This document shows positions 1 to 11,200 of a stretch of 64,000 nucleotides of DNA, one piece after another. The notes below the pieces were generated by a model, which was given only the letters and a program-made list of their open reading frames with translations, had not been told where the DNA came from and searched no databases. How positions within the stretch are numbered: position 1 is the first letter of the stretch; every line of letters begins with the position of its first letter. Origin of the DNA: Phyto melanocephala (lineage: Eukaryota > Arthropoda > Insecta > Diptera > Rhinophoridae); NCBI GenBank assembly GCA_941918925.1, contig OW799233.1, positions 30,820,421-30,884,420 of the forward strand, written 5' to 3'. Made by a program: the position numbers and the translations under genes.

Positions 1-53
1 AAAAAATAATATAAATAACAAAACATATAATAGTAACTCATTAGAAAATTTAA

Positions 54-1180
54 CAAGTAACAGTGATATATTCGGCCGTGCCGAATCTTATATACCCCTC
101 ACAACGTGTTGTCATGCAATAACAGTAGTTTGTATCACCATTCATCTCATATGAAATACGTACATACATATAAAAAACATACATATTTAAAAACATCCCA
201 TTGTAAAATTATAAATTTACGTACGTACGTTAAAAAAAAATTTATAAAAAAAAATTTTAAAAAATTTAAAAAAAATTTAATAAAAAATAAAAAAAAATAA
301 TTAAAATATAAATAATAAATATAACCCAAAAAAAAAATTAAAAAAAAAAAATAATAATATAAATAATATATAAAATAAAAAAAAAAAATAAAAAATTATA
401 AAAAAGATAAAGAAAAAAATTTTTTTGGCTCAGCTGGGATTTGATGCCACGTTTACTCTAACCAGTCTACACGTTTGTATGTATGTTGTTGTTGTAATGC
501 TGTTTCTGTGAAAAAAACGAAGTGGTCGTGGTTTTTTGCTGATATCTCAGTTGTTTATGTACCGATGTTTCTGATTTTCAATACCGATCTACTCCCGAAC
601 ATTTCTGACATCTTACTACTCCACTTGGGTCCAGGCGATATCGGGGGGCTTAAAGAAGTTGACTTCAACATACAGACGGACAGACGAACAGACTAACAAA
701 GCTTAATCGACTTCCCTATTCATAAGCTTTCAAAAAATATATACTTTGTGTGCTCGGAAATGAAAATTGCAGAAATTTTACACGGAATGACATGTGACTA
801 TGTGCCAGCGCATAGAGAGAAGGACCTAAGGGTAAAAAAAAATTTTTCACTTTTTTTGATGTGGACAACATCTGAGCAACGAATGAGACCGATCCCATGC
901 CCCAAAAGTGTTCCCTCTCAGAGATATGCGCGTTTTATAAAATTGAAGTCGACGAAATTTATTTATTTTCATTTTTTCCCCTACTAAATTAACAAAATAA
1001 CTTCGTTTTACGAAACTACAAAAAAATTTATTTTTTTCCTTATGGACAATTTAAAAAAATTGAAAAATCATTTAGTCTTTAAAATGCCTCTTCTGAACAA
1101 AACCTGTTTTTACCCTTAGGTCCCTTTCTCCATGCGCTGTCACATATATACCCTTTTTCACTGTGTGAAGGGTATAAAAA
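54..1180 (-). mobile_element. HINE/DINE-1-like non-autonomous element, family C
   Basis: Read on the minus strand, the 5' end is at about 1176, where TATACCCTT and AAGGGTATA form a terminal hairpin (1147-1176). The 3' end is at the left: hairpin ATTCGGC-cgt-GCCGAAT (about 70-86), then a short spacer to ACTTG. Inside is a (GTCY)-type proto-microsatellite (cagacggacagacgaacag, about 673-691) followed by a TATATACTTT segment. These are the landmarks of Helentron-associated elements (Drosophila DINE-1/INE-1). The stretch 230-425 is almost pure A/T. No transposase is encoded; mobility would need a Helentron in trans (known for the family, not seen here). Confidence 0.7.
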
Positions 1181-1844
1181 AAGTTAATTATTATAATGAA
1201 ACTATCGAGTCAAATTCAATAATGAGATGGTGGTAATTTGACAACAAATACATCATTTAAAAAACGACATAGTTTTTTTTCGTTGCTTTTATTTGCCAAT
1301 GTGTCAAAAACTACATGATCTTTGTTCGTGTTTTAGTTACGCGGGAAAAAGTAATCCATGTAAACAGCTTAGCCATCATTAATACAAAGAAAACAGTAGA
1401 TCAACTGCGTTGTCAATACCACCTGATAAATAAATTCGCCTTGAGAAATATTAAAAAAAACAGAAAAAGTCGAATAGTTTTGCTTTGGTTTATGCAATTT
1501 TTAAGTCGCTTAACATTTTAGGTGACTACTTCGACTTAAATTCAATACTGAAAAAATAGAAAACAAAATAGATTTGCAAATCATATTTCTATATATGCAT
1601 GAGTTAAGAGCTAATCATAAAAAGCAAATGTAAATATTATAATAGTCGGTATATCAAGCATTTTTTAGTAATATTATCCAAAGACGCCCACACAAAAACC
1701 TAAAATATAATAACCTGGAAAAGTTTGATTTTCAACAGAATAAAAACCTTGAATTAAAGCAAAAAAGCGATGGTTGTAAATATTAAGTATTTTATTACTA
1801 AACAATTTAAGTTAATCACAGTATTAAACATCGAAGCGTTTCCA
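1181..1844. other. AT-rich intergenic stretch, nothing recognised
   Basis: No convincing coding, RNA or inverted-repeat signal; short open frames here have AT-driven composition. Confidence 0.5.
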
Positions 1845-2395
1845 TAGTAGTGAAGTTCCGAAAACTAATTCCTAAATATTTTGAAAGGAGTGACGTTTCG
1901 TTTAGAAAATATTTAATTTGGCAAGAAACTCATGTTTTAAAGATAATTTTGTTAAATACGCCTTTAATTTGTGGATTCAGGACTGCCTTTTGCAATCGGC
2001 AGTGCTTGTCGATGAGAGGATTACTGTTAACGCCACTAATTTTAATTTATTTATCATAGATTCTTTAATTCTAGGTACTTAGCTTTGAAAGACAAAACCA
2101 ATTTCAGTTAACTAAAATATTAAAAACATGAAAATTTTTCCAAGATAATGCAGTTGCGAAAAGGGATTACCTAACACTTAAGGAAGTAGTGACGTTTTGT
2201 GTAGAAAATATTTAAATTGGTAAAGCAAATCATGTTTCAACGATTATTTTGTTGAATAAGGGTTTTATTATATGGAAACAGGACAGCCGTTAGCAATTGT
2301 TGGTGGAACGATTACTGTTGTCACCACTAATTCTAATTTATTTATCAGGGATACTTAAATTCCAGGTAGCTTTAAAAAAAACCCATAATAAAACT
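1845..2395. repeat. degenerate tandem duplication, period about 299 bp
   Basis: Two units can be aligned by eye. The block around TGACGTTT at 1891 (then TAGAAAATATTTAA, ATCATG/CTCATG, GATTACTGTT, CACTAATTTTAATTTATTTATCA) recurs in the same order from 2190. The units are strongly diverged, so the duplication is old. No coding capacity was recognised. Confidence 0.6.
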
Positions 2396-5065
2396 TAACA
2401 TACAAATAATACAAAATTTTAACCAGTTGAGGAATTAAGTGTAGCATGAGGTATTATTTGGCGCTTAGGTCTACACTACAATGATAAAGTATGTTTTTTA
2501 GCCCATTAAAATTATAAAAACAAAACTAATTAACCATCCCTTAACTATGAATTTACCTTTTGTACCTGCGAATTGAAAATAGAAATATTCAATTTAACAA
2601 AAATAATTAAAAATAAAAATTTATTATATCGTGCTAACAGATCTACACAATACAGCTTTATTTAAAACTATTACTATATTATTATTAAGCCCAGCAAAAT
2701 GAAAAAGAAGCGTGGCAAAGTGCATTAGATTTTCAAGACTTTCGAATCAATACTGTAAAAGCATTTATGCTAAACGACCCTAAATGCAAAATATTTTTTT
2801 TAAACAAAATTTGCCTAAAGATGAAAGCATCATCTTGCAAAAATTCTTAAACAAACAAAACCATCTCATGAAACATCGGATTCTCTTCTCCAAATATGCA
2901 TATGTTCTATATACTTATTAAAATCATTAGTGCTTTCGCCTAAATTTAAGCAGTCCACCAGTGGACTGCCTACAAAATCACTTTTTAGTCAAAGTTTTTT
3001 TTTGCTGGGAAGGTATCTAAAAGAGGGTAGATATTTATAAAAGTATATAACAGTTACTGTTGGTTATTAATGTATTTTGGAAAACATGTATATTTTTGGT
3101 TGTACTTTGTAGATTTTTTGCTACTTTAATAATGTATTTGTATATTAAACATTTAAATTAGGAAAAATTAATTTATAAAAAAACAAAATTGTAATTTAAT
3201 TTTTACCCCAAAACTTATATGTGATGCATTATTTATTTAGTATTTTAGTTTGTTTAGATTTCATTATTCAATGTAATAAAATAAATTCATCTCTCAAAAA
3301 AATTCCCCAAGAAAGTCAGTAGGCGACTTTTGACAGTTGAACGTTATTCGACTTTATTAAAAAAAAAACTGAAAACTAATTCATTAACTGGCGCCGCCGC
3401 ACGGTGTTTCGATTCCATAGATCGAATGAACAAATATAGAAGGCGTGGTCCCAGAGTTGTAAAATTTGGTTTACTACAATACTTAAGATAATTTAACTAA
3501 TTATTAATTTTAAAAAAATCGGACAAACAAAATAGGCGTGTCTATTGCCCATATATGGTAAGGACGAAATTTTACAATTTAGCTACATAACTGCACAGAA
3601 AGTTGAAGAAATCCGAGATTATTTACATCCCGTACTTATGAAATAATTTTTATTGTGATTAACGCAAGGACTCTAGGTCCTGATATATATTCGGAAGCAG
3701 CTAAAATCCAATTGTTTACATGGCATTTTTAATTAAAAATTATTTGAGTCAAGCGCCCTCTTGCGAGAATATAGCGAAGTAAACAAAAAAAAATTTTTCA
3801 TTTTTATATACGGCAGATAGTTTGCTTTAAAAAAAATATTTCATTCAAATCCGTGATGAGTGATTTCTCGATTTTTAGTAATGGAACAACGCACTGTGCG
3901 TCAGTTCTGTTATTAAATGTCCATACCGCCACCGCTTTTTGTCGCCTTGAAAAGATTCAATAAAGCTGCCCTTTTAATTAGTTTCAGTTAACCTAAGAAG
4001 ATATTTAGTTCATAACAGAGACGAAAAGTTAAGTATTAGATTTTTTTAATAAAACTTTAATAGCATCTGTCGCCATATAAAACTGCTCAGCCGATCAGTC
4101 GGTTTGTTTCACTGGTACCATATAGCTCATGCTTCATTAGACATTCTGTACGAACAATTACTAGAATAGTAAATTCTAAGTTTTAATTAAAACATTTGTT
4201 TTCTTTTCATTTATCTTTTTTCAAAAACAGTTTTTCTTTAGAAAAAAATCTAGAAAAGTCTTTATACCAATTTTTTTCCTAAAGTAACTTATTGGAAAAA
4301 CTCTAATTTGTATACGTCTTTATCTGACGAAACAGCTGTTGAGAAAGCACATTCGATTGCTGAGCAACAAAAGCCTCTACAAGCAATCATTGCAAGATGT
4401 GTATATGTTTATGTTAATAAGCATTAAACTATAAAAGAAATTTGAAACACCTTAAGCATATTCATTGTTATTATCTTAATCAATATATATAATTGCATAT
4501 CAATCATGATTTATACAAACAATTAGTATATTCTCTTATAACAAATAACTTGCCAAAAAGCATTAAATATACACAAGCACATAACTATTTATACATGTTT
4601 ATTAATGTGAATGTATGCTTTTGTTTTAAAAACCATTGTTTTAACTTTTGTTAAAGTTTACAAAAGCTTATGGAACGTCAACAGTTGATCAGGTTTGTGG
4701 ATACAAAACCTTTAATTGTTCATCGAATATTATATATAGTATTCGTTGTAGTTTTGGGTAGGGTTCTTAAGTCAAATTTAATTATTAATAGAATATCAAA
4801 ACAATTAAGGTTTGAACTACAATGCTTACAGTTATAGTAAATCACATTGTTTGTTTTTAATTGTTCCAGACAAAAGGAGAAACAGTGTGAGCAAATGATG
4901 CATAATTGTTTTGTGTGAACACAATTTTAATTAAGAAAAGGATATTATCAGAAAATTACTATGAACTTTATCAATAATCTGTCTAAAGAAATGAAAATGA
5001 TGTGTAGCGGTACTATTTTCAAAAAAATAATACAAATAAAAATACGTAAAATAATACGAAAATAA
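2396..5065. other. AT-rich intergenic stretch, nothing recognised
   Basis: About 2.7 kb without a supported gene or repeat. A slightly GC-richer patch lies near 3390-3450 (gcgccgccgcac) but has no readable structure. Confidence 0.45.
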
Positions 5066-5067
5066 AG

Positions 5068-5275
5068 CAAGTTAAAGTGCTATATTCGGCCGTGCCGAAT
5101 CTTTTATACCCTTCACAACGTGTAGTCATGCAATAACAGTAGTTTGTATCACCATTCATCCCATATGAAATACGTACAATGTACGTCGTACATACATATA
5201 TAAAAACATACATACTTATATAAAAACATCCCATTGTAAAATTATAAATTTACGTATGTATGTGTGTATGTTTAA
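5068..5275 (-). mobile_element. truncated family C HINE-like element (3' part)
   Basis: It repeats the left end of the 54-1180 element: ATTCGGCCGTGCCGAAT hairpin, TTTTATACCC, then CACAACGTGT, GTCATGCAATAACAGTAG and the CCCATTGTAAAATTATAAA block. It stops after about 210 bp and is followed by A-rich sequence and then by a family A element only ~50 bp away. Confidence 0.7.
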
Positions 5276-5436
5276 AAAAATAAATAAATAAAAAAAAAAT
5301 AAAAAAAAATTGTTTTTGAAAATTAAACAAGTAAGAGCACTATATTCGGCTGTGCCGAATCTTTTATACCCACCACCAATTTTGTGTACATTTAAAGCAC
5401 AATAATTATTATTTTGTTAATGGCTTTCTTTGTAGA

Positions 5437-5916
5437 GGGTGGTTAAATTTTTAATTTTAAAACAGAGGCCGAATTACGGCACTCGAACGTGATCGAAATT
5501 TGAAAACTCTTATTAGAATCTATATACCTAAAGCATACTCGATCGTTCGAGTAAAATTTCGATCGATATCGAATGCCGTAATTCGGCCCCAGGTCTGTAT
5601 AAAATGTTAGAACATCTATGAATGCCTTCTAAATTCGTTAAATGAGAAGCATTGCTGTTTATCGCGATAGTGTGGCAAAAAAACAGTCAACTTCGACTCA
5701 TCATCGTGCCAAACAACTGAGCATCAGCAATGTTATTTAAAATTTGGACTATCGGATCGAGGTGTGCCGTTGAGGTCGCGGGGCCATTTGGCCGATATTT
5801 TGTTCCATACATAATTGAACCATACAAATATTATCATTAAAAAAAAATGATAATAATTTCCTAAATAATTTGTGTTTTATTCAAAATCAACATCGGCCCT
5901 TAAAATTTAACCACCC
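5437..5916 (+). mobile_element. mariner-derived passenger block inside HINE (degenerate)
   Basis: It is bounded by inverted ends GGGTGGTTAAATTT (5437) and AAATTTAACCACCC (ends 5916). The right half reads as the mariner C-terminus on the plus strand, ending in GGCCATTTGGCCGATATTTT then GTTCCATACATAATT (HLADILFHT then stop). The HTH-coding half has been replaced by the small element at 5467-5590. Non-functional. Confidence 0.65.
5467..5590. repeat. ~125-bp MITE-like element, GGCCGAATTACGGC ends
   Basis: The termini are inverted copies: GGCCGAATTACGGCACTCGA at the left and the complement of TCGAATGCCGTAATTCGGCC at the right. Inner motifs GATCGAAATTT and CTCGA..TCGAG continue the symmetry. The same element lies at the same site within the mariner-derived block at 16778-16906 and 40695-40822. 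Confidence 0.65.
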
Positions 5917-8340
5917 TTTATAACTTGGATATGCTGGTAAAATGTTTTCGTAAATTAAGTGTTTCAGTGAAAATGGGCGTTAAAGTAAGCGTGTCAATAA
6001 AATTTCTGCTAATAAATACAACTTAGATATTTCAATATAGTCCTCTTTTATTCCAAGATATTTATTCATTGAGAAATTATATGAATTTGAAATAAAGCTT
6101 TATATAGGATGTGGGCGTAAGAGTGGGCGTGTCACCTAAATTTTCTGGCATAACAATAACATTGACTAGAAGGATTTCCGTAGCAAATTTTATCATCATA
6201 CCTCTAATTTTGTCGGTTTTATAAATTTAAATTTCATTAACAGTAGATAATGTGAAAAGTGGGCGTTATAGTAGGTGTGTCGAAGTTATTTATGCTAATA
6301 AATACAACTTAGATATTTTAATAAAGTCCTTTATTATTCGATTTATAGAGAAATTATAAGAATTTGAGAGAAAACGTTGTATGGGAGGTTGGCGTGTCAC
6401 ATTTATTTTCCGTCAGAAGAAAGCCTTTGACCAAAAAGCAATTCCTGCAAAATTTCAGAATCGTAGATCTAAAATTTGTCACTCTTATTAGGTTTAAAAT
6501 TTTTAACATATTGGAAAATACACTACGCGGTATAAATTTTCGTACATTTTGATCTCTAACTCCCTTCCTAATACATGCATTTGGGCAATTTTTCTTTCTT
6601 CCTTATACTCCGATTTAGCCAATTTTCTATTCCAAACAAACCTTGTGTATAAGACATATTCTGGCAAAATTTGAGCCCACTAGCTTTTTCGATGGGACCT
6701 CTATCGTGCTTTTAACAGACGGACATACGGACGGACATAGCTCGATCGTCGTCAAATGAAACCCCGTTTAAGAATATACATACCATTTTTTTGGTGGCGT
6801 ATATAAAAACTCAAATACTTCAAAAAAACACATTACAAAAAAATTTGTTTAGCTCTTTTACTAAGATTTTGCAAAAAATATTTGACCTTGTGTCACAAAA
6901 ATTGGTCTGCTGATCACGGTCGGATCGTAACGGGTATAAAATGGGGTATAGGGGTATAGAGGAGAGTTTTATCTACTAAATGGTGCTAATTTCTTTTTGT
7001 TATCTTATGTTTTAAAGAACTTCTAGAAGTATGGTGTATTAAAAAAAGGAATTTAGGAAAATTTAGACCTAAAGATAAAAAAAAAATTATTTCTAAACAT
7101 TATAAACAATTTATTTTCATGTACTAATGGCTAACAAATTTTAAAATTATACAAAACTTATTTCGTTTGAAAATCTTTTAAAAGTAAAATGTTATAGAAC
7201 TTTAAAAATCAAAATCTTACTAATAAGTTTCCCGTTTTAGCAAAATGCTGAGCATGTCTATTTTGCATCACCCTGTGGCCCTTAAAATTTAACCACCATT
7301 TACAAAAGAATAGATAGATAAAAAAAATTTAGTTAAAATATGTATTTTAAATATTCAAATACTTATTTTAAATCTACTGATGGACATTTTTTTTTAATAT
7401 TTTTAAATCTTAAACCTCATAAGACTGTGTGTACAACTATATGTAAAGTTGGGCACAAATCATTACTCTAGTTAATTTTTGTCAACAAACTTCGGTCATT
7501 TTCGTTTTCACAAACCCCTATAAAATTCCTTTGTAGTTTGTGAAAAAAAATGTTACTAGAGTCATCTAGTGTTCTACGTGATGTTTAGCAAAGACATCAT
7601 CCTCAGTGTTTGCAAAATGTAGTGGCGCCTTCAACAGATGTTGCCATCTGCAATGAATAAATGCTAATGAATATGACTAATATATTTTTATAAAAATTTA
7701 AAAAAAAAGTAGGCGTGGCACATTTATTTTCCGTTATAACGAAGACTTTGACCAAAAAACCATGTTTGCAAAATTTCAGAACCGTACATATAGTTTTGTC
7801 AGTTTTATTACGTTTTAAACTTCAAATATACACTGAGCGGTATAAATTTTCGTACATTTTGACCTATAACTCCTTTTCTAATGCATAGATTTAAGCAATT
7901 TTTGGGGAGAAATATTCTTTTGACTCGAGAAATATATATTCGAAGTTTCATGACTCTACATTTATGCGTTTGGACACAATTCCTTTTTTTTCGATGTTTG
8001 AACGACACGGTTTTTTCGACCTATTCTTGCTTTACGAGCTATAACTCTCTTCCTAATATTCCGATTTAGCCCATTTTCAATACCAAACAAACCTTGTCTA
8101 TTAGAAAGATTGTGGCAAAATTTGAGCCCTTTAGCTTTTTCGGTGCGACCTCTATCGTGCTTTCAACAGACGGACAGACGGACAGACGGACAGACGGACG
8201 GACATAGCTAGATCGTCATCAAATCAAACCCCGATTCAGAATATATATACTTTATGGGGTCTAAAATGGATATTTCGATGTGTTACAAACGGAATGACAA
8301 AATGAATATACCCCCACCATTTTTTTGGTGGCGGGTATAA

Positions 8341-9895
8341 AAAAACGTAGCAGAATGAACAAAAAAAAGTGTAAAGCGAAGTGTCAAAAAAAAAAACCAT
8401 GAAAACAGAAACCATGTCTATTTTTCTACCCCCCTTTCTTCTCTACAGCGCTTGCTACCAAACAAAAAATTACGTCCAAAATTGAACGTCATAAAATTCA
8501 ACATGTAAACCTACTGTAAGAGAACAATAAAATTCAAAACGCAAATATTTCTCTCTATGCAATTTTTTTCGATGGTCAACACAATAAAACATTTTTTGAA
8601 TTTTTTTGTTTAAATTTTTATGTTCTCTTTCATCTCTATTGTGATTCACCTTAGATTTATTCTAGTAAATAAGTATGTGTAGTACAATGAGAGTGTACTA
8701 TACACACACTATGTTAAATTTAACGAGATTCTTCGGAAGCCATTTTGAAGCTTTTTTAGTTGTTTAATATAAGCCGATCATAGGTAAAGGCTTTTATTGT
8801 CCCTATTTTCAACTAAATCTTACCAAGTTGTACTAAGTTTAAGGTTATGTCAAAAATTGTTTTGTTGGACATGAAATAAACACAAAAGTTTTACTCTAGG
8901 TTAAATTTGCCAAGTGGAAAACATTTCTTAAAAAACTTTTAGCAAATATTTTTTCCAAAAATCCTAATGCATTTGTTGGGATTTTAAATTAAATAAAAGT
9001 CATAAAATATCAAGTAGATACGATGAAACATTGTAGAAGAAATGAAAGCAATTTTGTAGGTTAATAGAATATTTAAGAAAGGGAAATATTTTTAAGTCTT
9101 TCTGTACTTCCACGTATACAAAAATCCCCTTAAATTTATCAATAATACATATAAGTAATTAATTAAATTAAATTTTTAATCAATCAATTTCCATTCTTTT
9201 TTTTTGCGCTCTTAATACTTGGTTTGTATTTTCGTGACAACTTCCTGCATTTATTTGTTAAACAAATACAGCAACGAAACAATAATCCATCAGCGCATAC
9301 ACATGTGTACAACTTCCATTTAAAATCATGTTTTTCGCATGTTTGCTAAATTTTCTTTACATATTTTCCTCGATAAAAGCAATAATTTGAATGCATTAAA
9401 CAACTGAATTATTAATGAAGTTTGAATTAAAAAGAATAAGAAGAATAACCTCCATAATTACATTAAGTTTACCTTAAATTACAATAATCGTTTTTATTTT
9501 CATTTTTTAAATTTCATTTACTTCGGGGGTAATTGCGAAAATTTGTTAACACTTTTACATGTTAAACCATGTTCAGTGAATAAAGTACACTTGGAAAAGC
9601 ATTTTTAAAAGGAAAACGCCTGTATTGACTTCACTTGTATTCACATGACAAGTTGCCGATGCATGCGATAATGAGTTTTTAAATTTGTTTATTACAGGCC
9701 ACAATAGGAAAATCAATTATAATAAAAGAATATTGCCACGCCAGAAAAATATGGCTGTTAAATGGACACTTGAGATTCAGATGAGAGTGAAATTATAGTA
9801 ATTAATGCATTAATGAAGAAGAGATATTATGAGAAATTTAAGAGTAAGTTAAATGTGTAGGAGTAAATAGTAGATAACTAACGCAAAAATAAAAA
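8341..9895. other. AT-rich intergenic stretch, nothing recognised
   Basis: No gene, RNA or repeat ends found by eye in about 1.5 kb. Confidence 0.45.
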
Positions 9896-9899
9896 ATAT

Positions 9900-9995
9900 T
9901 TGAGGTTGCTTAAAGGCTTATTTGATGGATATGGTACAGAAATTTGTCATATAAGCCTTAAATAAATCTAAAATATTTTTTTTATGAAAACAACA
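9900..9995. repeat. degenerate copy of the foldback MITE at 44716
   Basis: It shares the core AAAGGCTTATTTGA..GA..AGAAATTTGTCA..TAAGCCTT.AATAAA.CTAAAATATTTTTT with 44745-44820, but the outer GTATTC arms are eroded. Confidence 0.55.
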
Positions 9996-10021
9996 GTATA
10001 AATTTTATTAAAATTAAATCA

Positions 10022-10155
10022 TACTTCTGTGGAAAAAAGAAATAACTGCTCAAGTCGATATAAACTAAGTTTAAAATGGTAAAACCATTGCAACCCAGCA
10101 ACTTAAAACTACCCACTGCACAGTGTGGTAGATCGCAAATCTAACTGGACAAAAT
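10022..10155 (+). repeat. dispersed repeat family D, copy 1
   Basis: The segment ACTTCTGTGG-AAA-AATAACTGCT(T/C)AAGTC, followed by a CAA.CC.GCAACTTAAAA.TACCC block and CACAGTGTGGTAGATC, recurs at 23365-23480 (+) and, on the opposite strand, at 27940-28080. The CACAGTGT block recurs on the opposite strand at 17395-17440. Only conserved blocks are shared, so this is an old non-coding interspersed repeat of unknown class. Confidence 0.5.
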
Positions 10156-10532
10156 TAATAAATCTCGTTGGGTTCACTTAATACTTATGAATTATATGAA
10201 AATTGAGTTCAAGTATATAAATAAGATTTTTTTAATAAAATTATGCAAAAGTAAACAGTTCTCACTGTCAAGAAAAAATAAATTTTTAAAACAAAAAATT
10301 TGTATTTTAAATACATCTGCTAAGCTTAATTGTAACTATATATGTATATACTAGCATTAAGGTTGAATATAACTAAGATTCATGGTTAATAAAATTATTA
10401 TGTGAGTTTTTTCGTAAGGAGTCGGAGATAATCATTTTAATATTAAAACATTTTTAATAAATAATTGTTTTCTTTACTAGTTTTTATTTTATTACATTAA
10501 TAATACACATAAATACACATAGAGCTTTTAAT

Positions 10533-11000
10533 TTATTTACTTTCATATGCATCATTAAAGGATGCTTCCTCCTCAAATGCATCAACAGATAATAATGAAA
10601 TAACTTCTTTTGTTATCAAACCTCGAACTCGAAAGGGAATGTTACGCAAACTTGCGATAAAGGAATCCGAAGAAATTAAGCGTCGATTGAAATGATGTGT
10701 ATTTGTGTCTATTTTTGATGTTTTTCTTGTAAACAACTTTCAGGCAACATATACGGTTTATCAAGCCAAACTGAATTTGATTTTAAGAAACGGTCACGAT
10801 GTCTTCCACTTTTGATCCATTTTTCGGCTAGCTTAAAACAAATAATATTTATTTTTGCCTTTAGACTTCTTTTCGCGTCTTCTGCTATATTTTTAAGACC
10901 ATACCTAAACATTAATAATGCCCATACGACCTCCTCGCGATGTATTTTATAAGTTTTTACCCATTCTTTAAAAATTTCCTTTCGCGAAAGGGGAGGTCAT
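10533..11000 (-). pseudogene. protein-coding relic of unknown family (probably transposon-derived)
   Basis: On the minus strand an open frame runs from about 10995 to 10709, beginning near RKEIFKEWVKTY and continuing through HREEVVWALLMFRYGL and KWIKSGRHRDRFLKSNSVWL. A +1/-1 shift near 10715 is needed to join it to a second frame (10736-10533, ending DAYESK). The W/R/K-rich pattern (..KW....R..RF......WL) recalls N-terminal segments of uncharacterised insect transposon proteins, but I cannot name the family. No ATG context, zinc ligands or catalytic motif is visible. The breakpoint may also be an unrecognised intron. It lies just left of a family A element. Confidence 0.35.
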
Positions 11001-11200
11001 ACTGGAAAAGTAAAAAAAAAAATGTCTGGCGGTCGCAAAAATGCGCCAGATGTTTTTGGTTAACTTAAAGTGAACAATTGAAAGATTAACCCAAATATAG
11101 TTTTACACCAAAACAACCTAGAATAAACAGCTTTAACTCTACTGGGAAAAAGAAAATATTTTATTTTTTGCACTTTCTGAACTGTTAATTTTTTTTTTTT

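Larger units (their letters stand above)
5328..8340 (-). mobile_element. composite family A HINE-like element (two units head to tail)
   Basis: On the minus strand the 3' end is at 5328: CAAGTAAGAGCAC, then the ATTCGGC-tgt-GCCGAAT hairpin, then TTTTATACCCACCACCAA. A first 5' end lies at about 6783-6808 (ACCATTTTTTTGGTGGC). A second, related unit follows directly and ends at about 8339 in CCACCATTTTTTTGGTGG. The second unit holds (CAGACGGA)n at 8169-8200 and the TATATATACTTTATGGGGTC segment. A mariner-derived passenger with a nested small inverted-repeat element sits at 5437-5916. The same two-unit composite occurs at 40521-43633 and, inverted, at 11201-15402, so it was probably copied as one piece (inference). 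Confidence 0.75.

Noticed and set aside
69..87. ATTCGGC/GCCGAAT hairpins as bacterial-type terminators
   Set aside because: They recur at the 3' ends of eukaryotic HINE-like elements with a fixed tail sequence; no bacterial gene context.
106..330. Opposed short open frames in the A-rich start of the window
   Set aside because: Lysine/asparagine or phenylalanine runs produced by A/T homopolymers inside a HINE-like element.
8169..8202. Regular CAGACGGA repeats as a CRISPR-like array
   Set aside because: Units are contiguous with no spacers and occur at the same place in every HINE-like copy; they are the (GTCY)n proto-microsatellite of the family.
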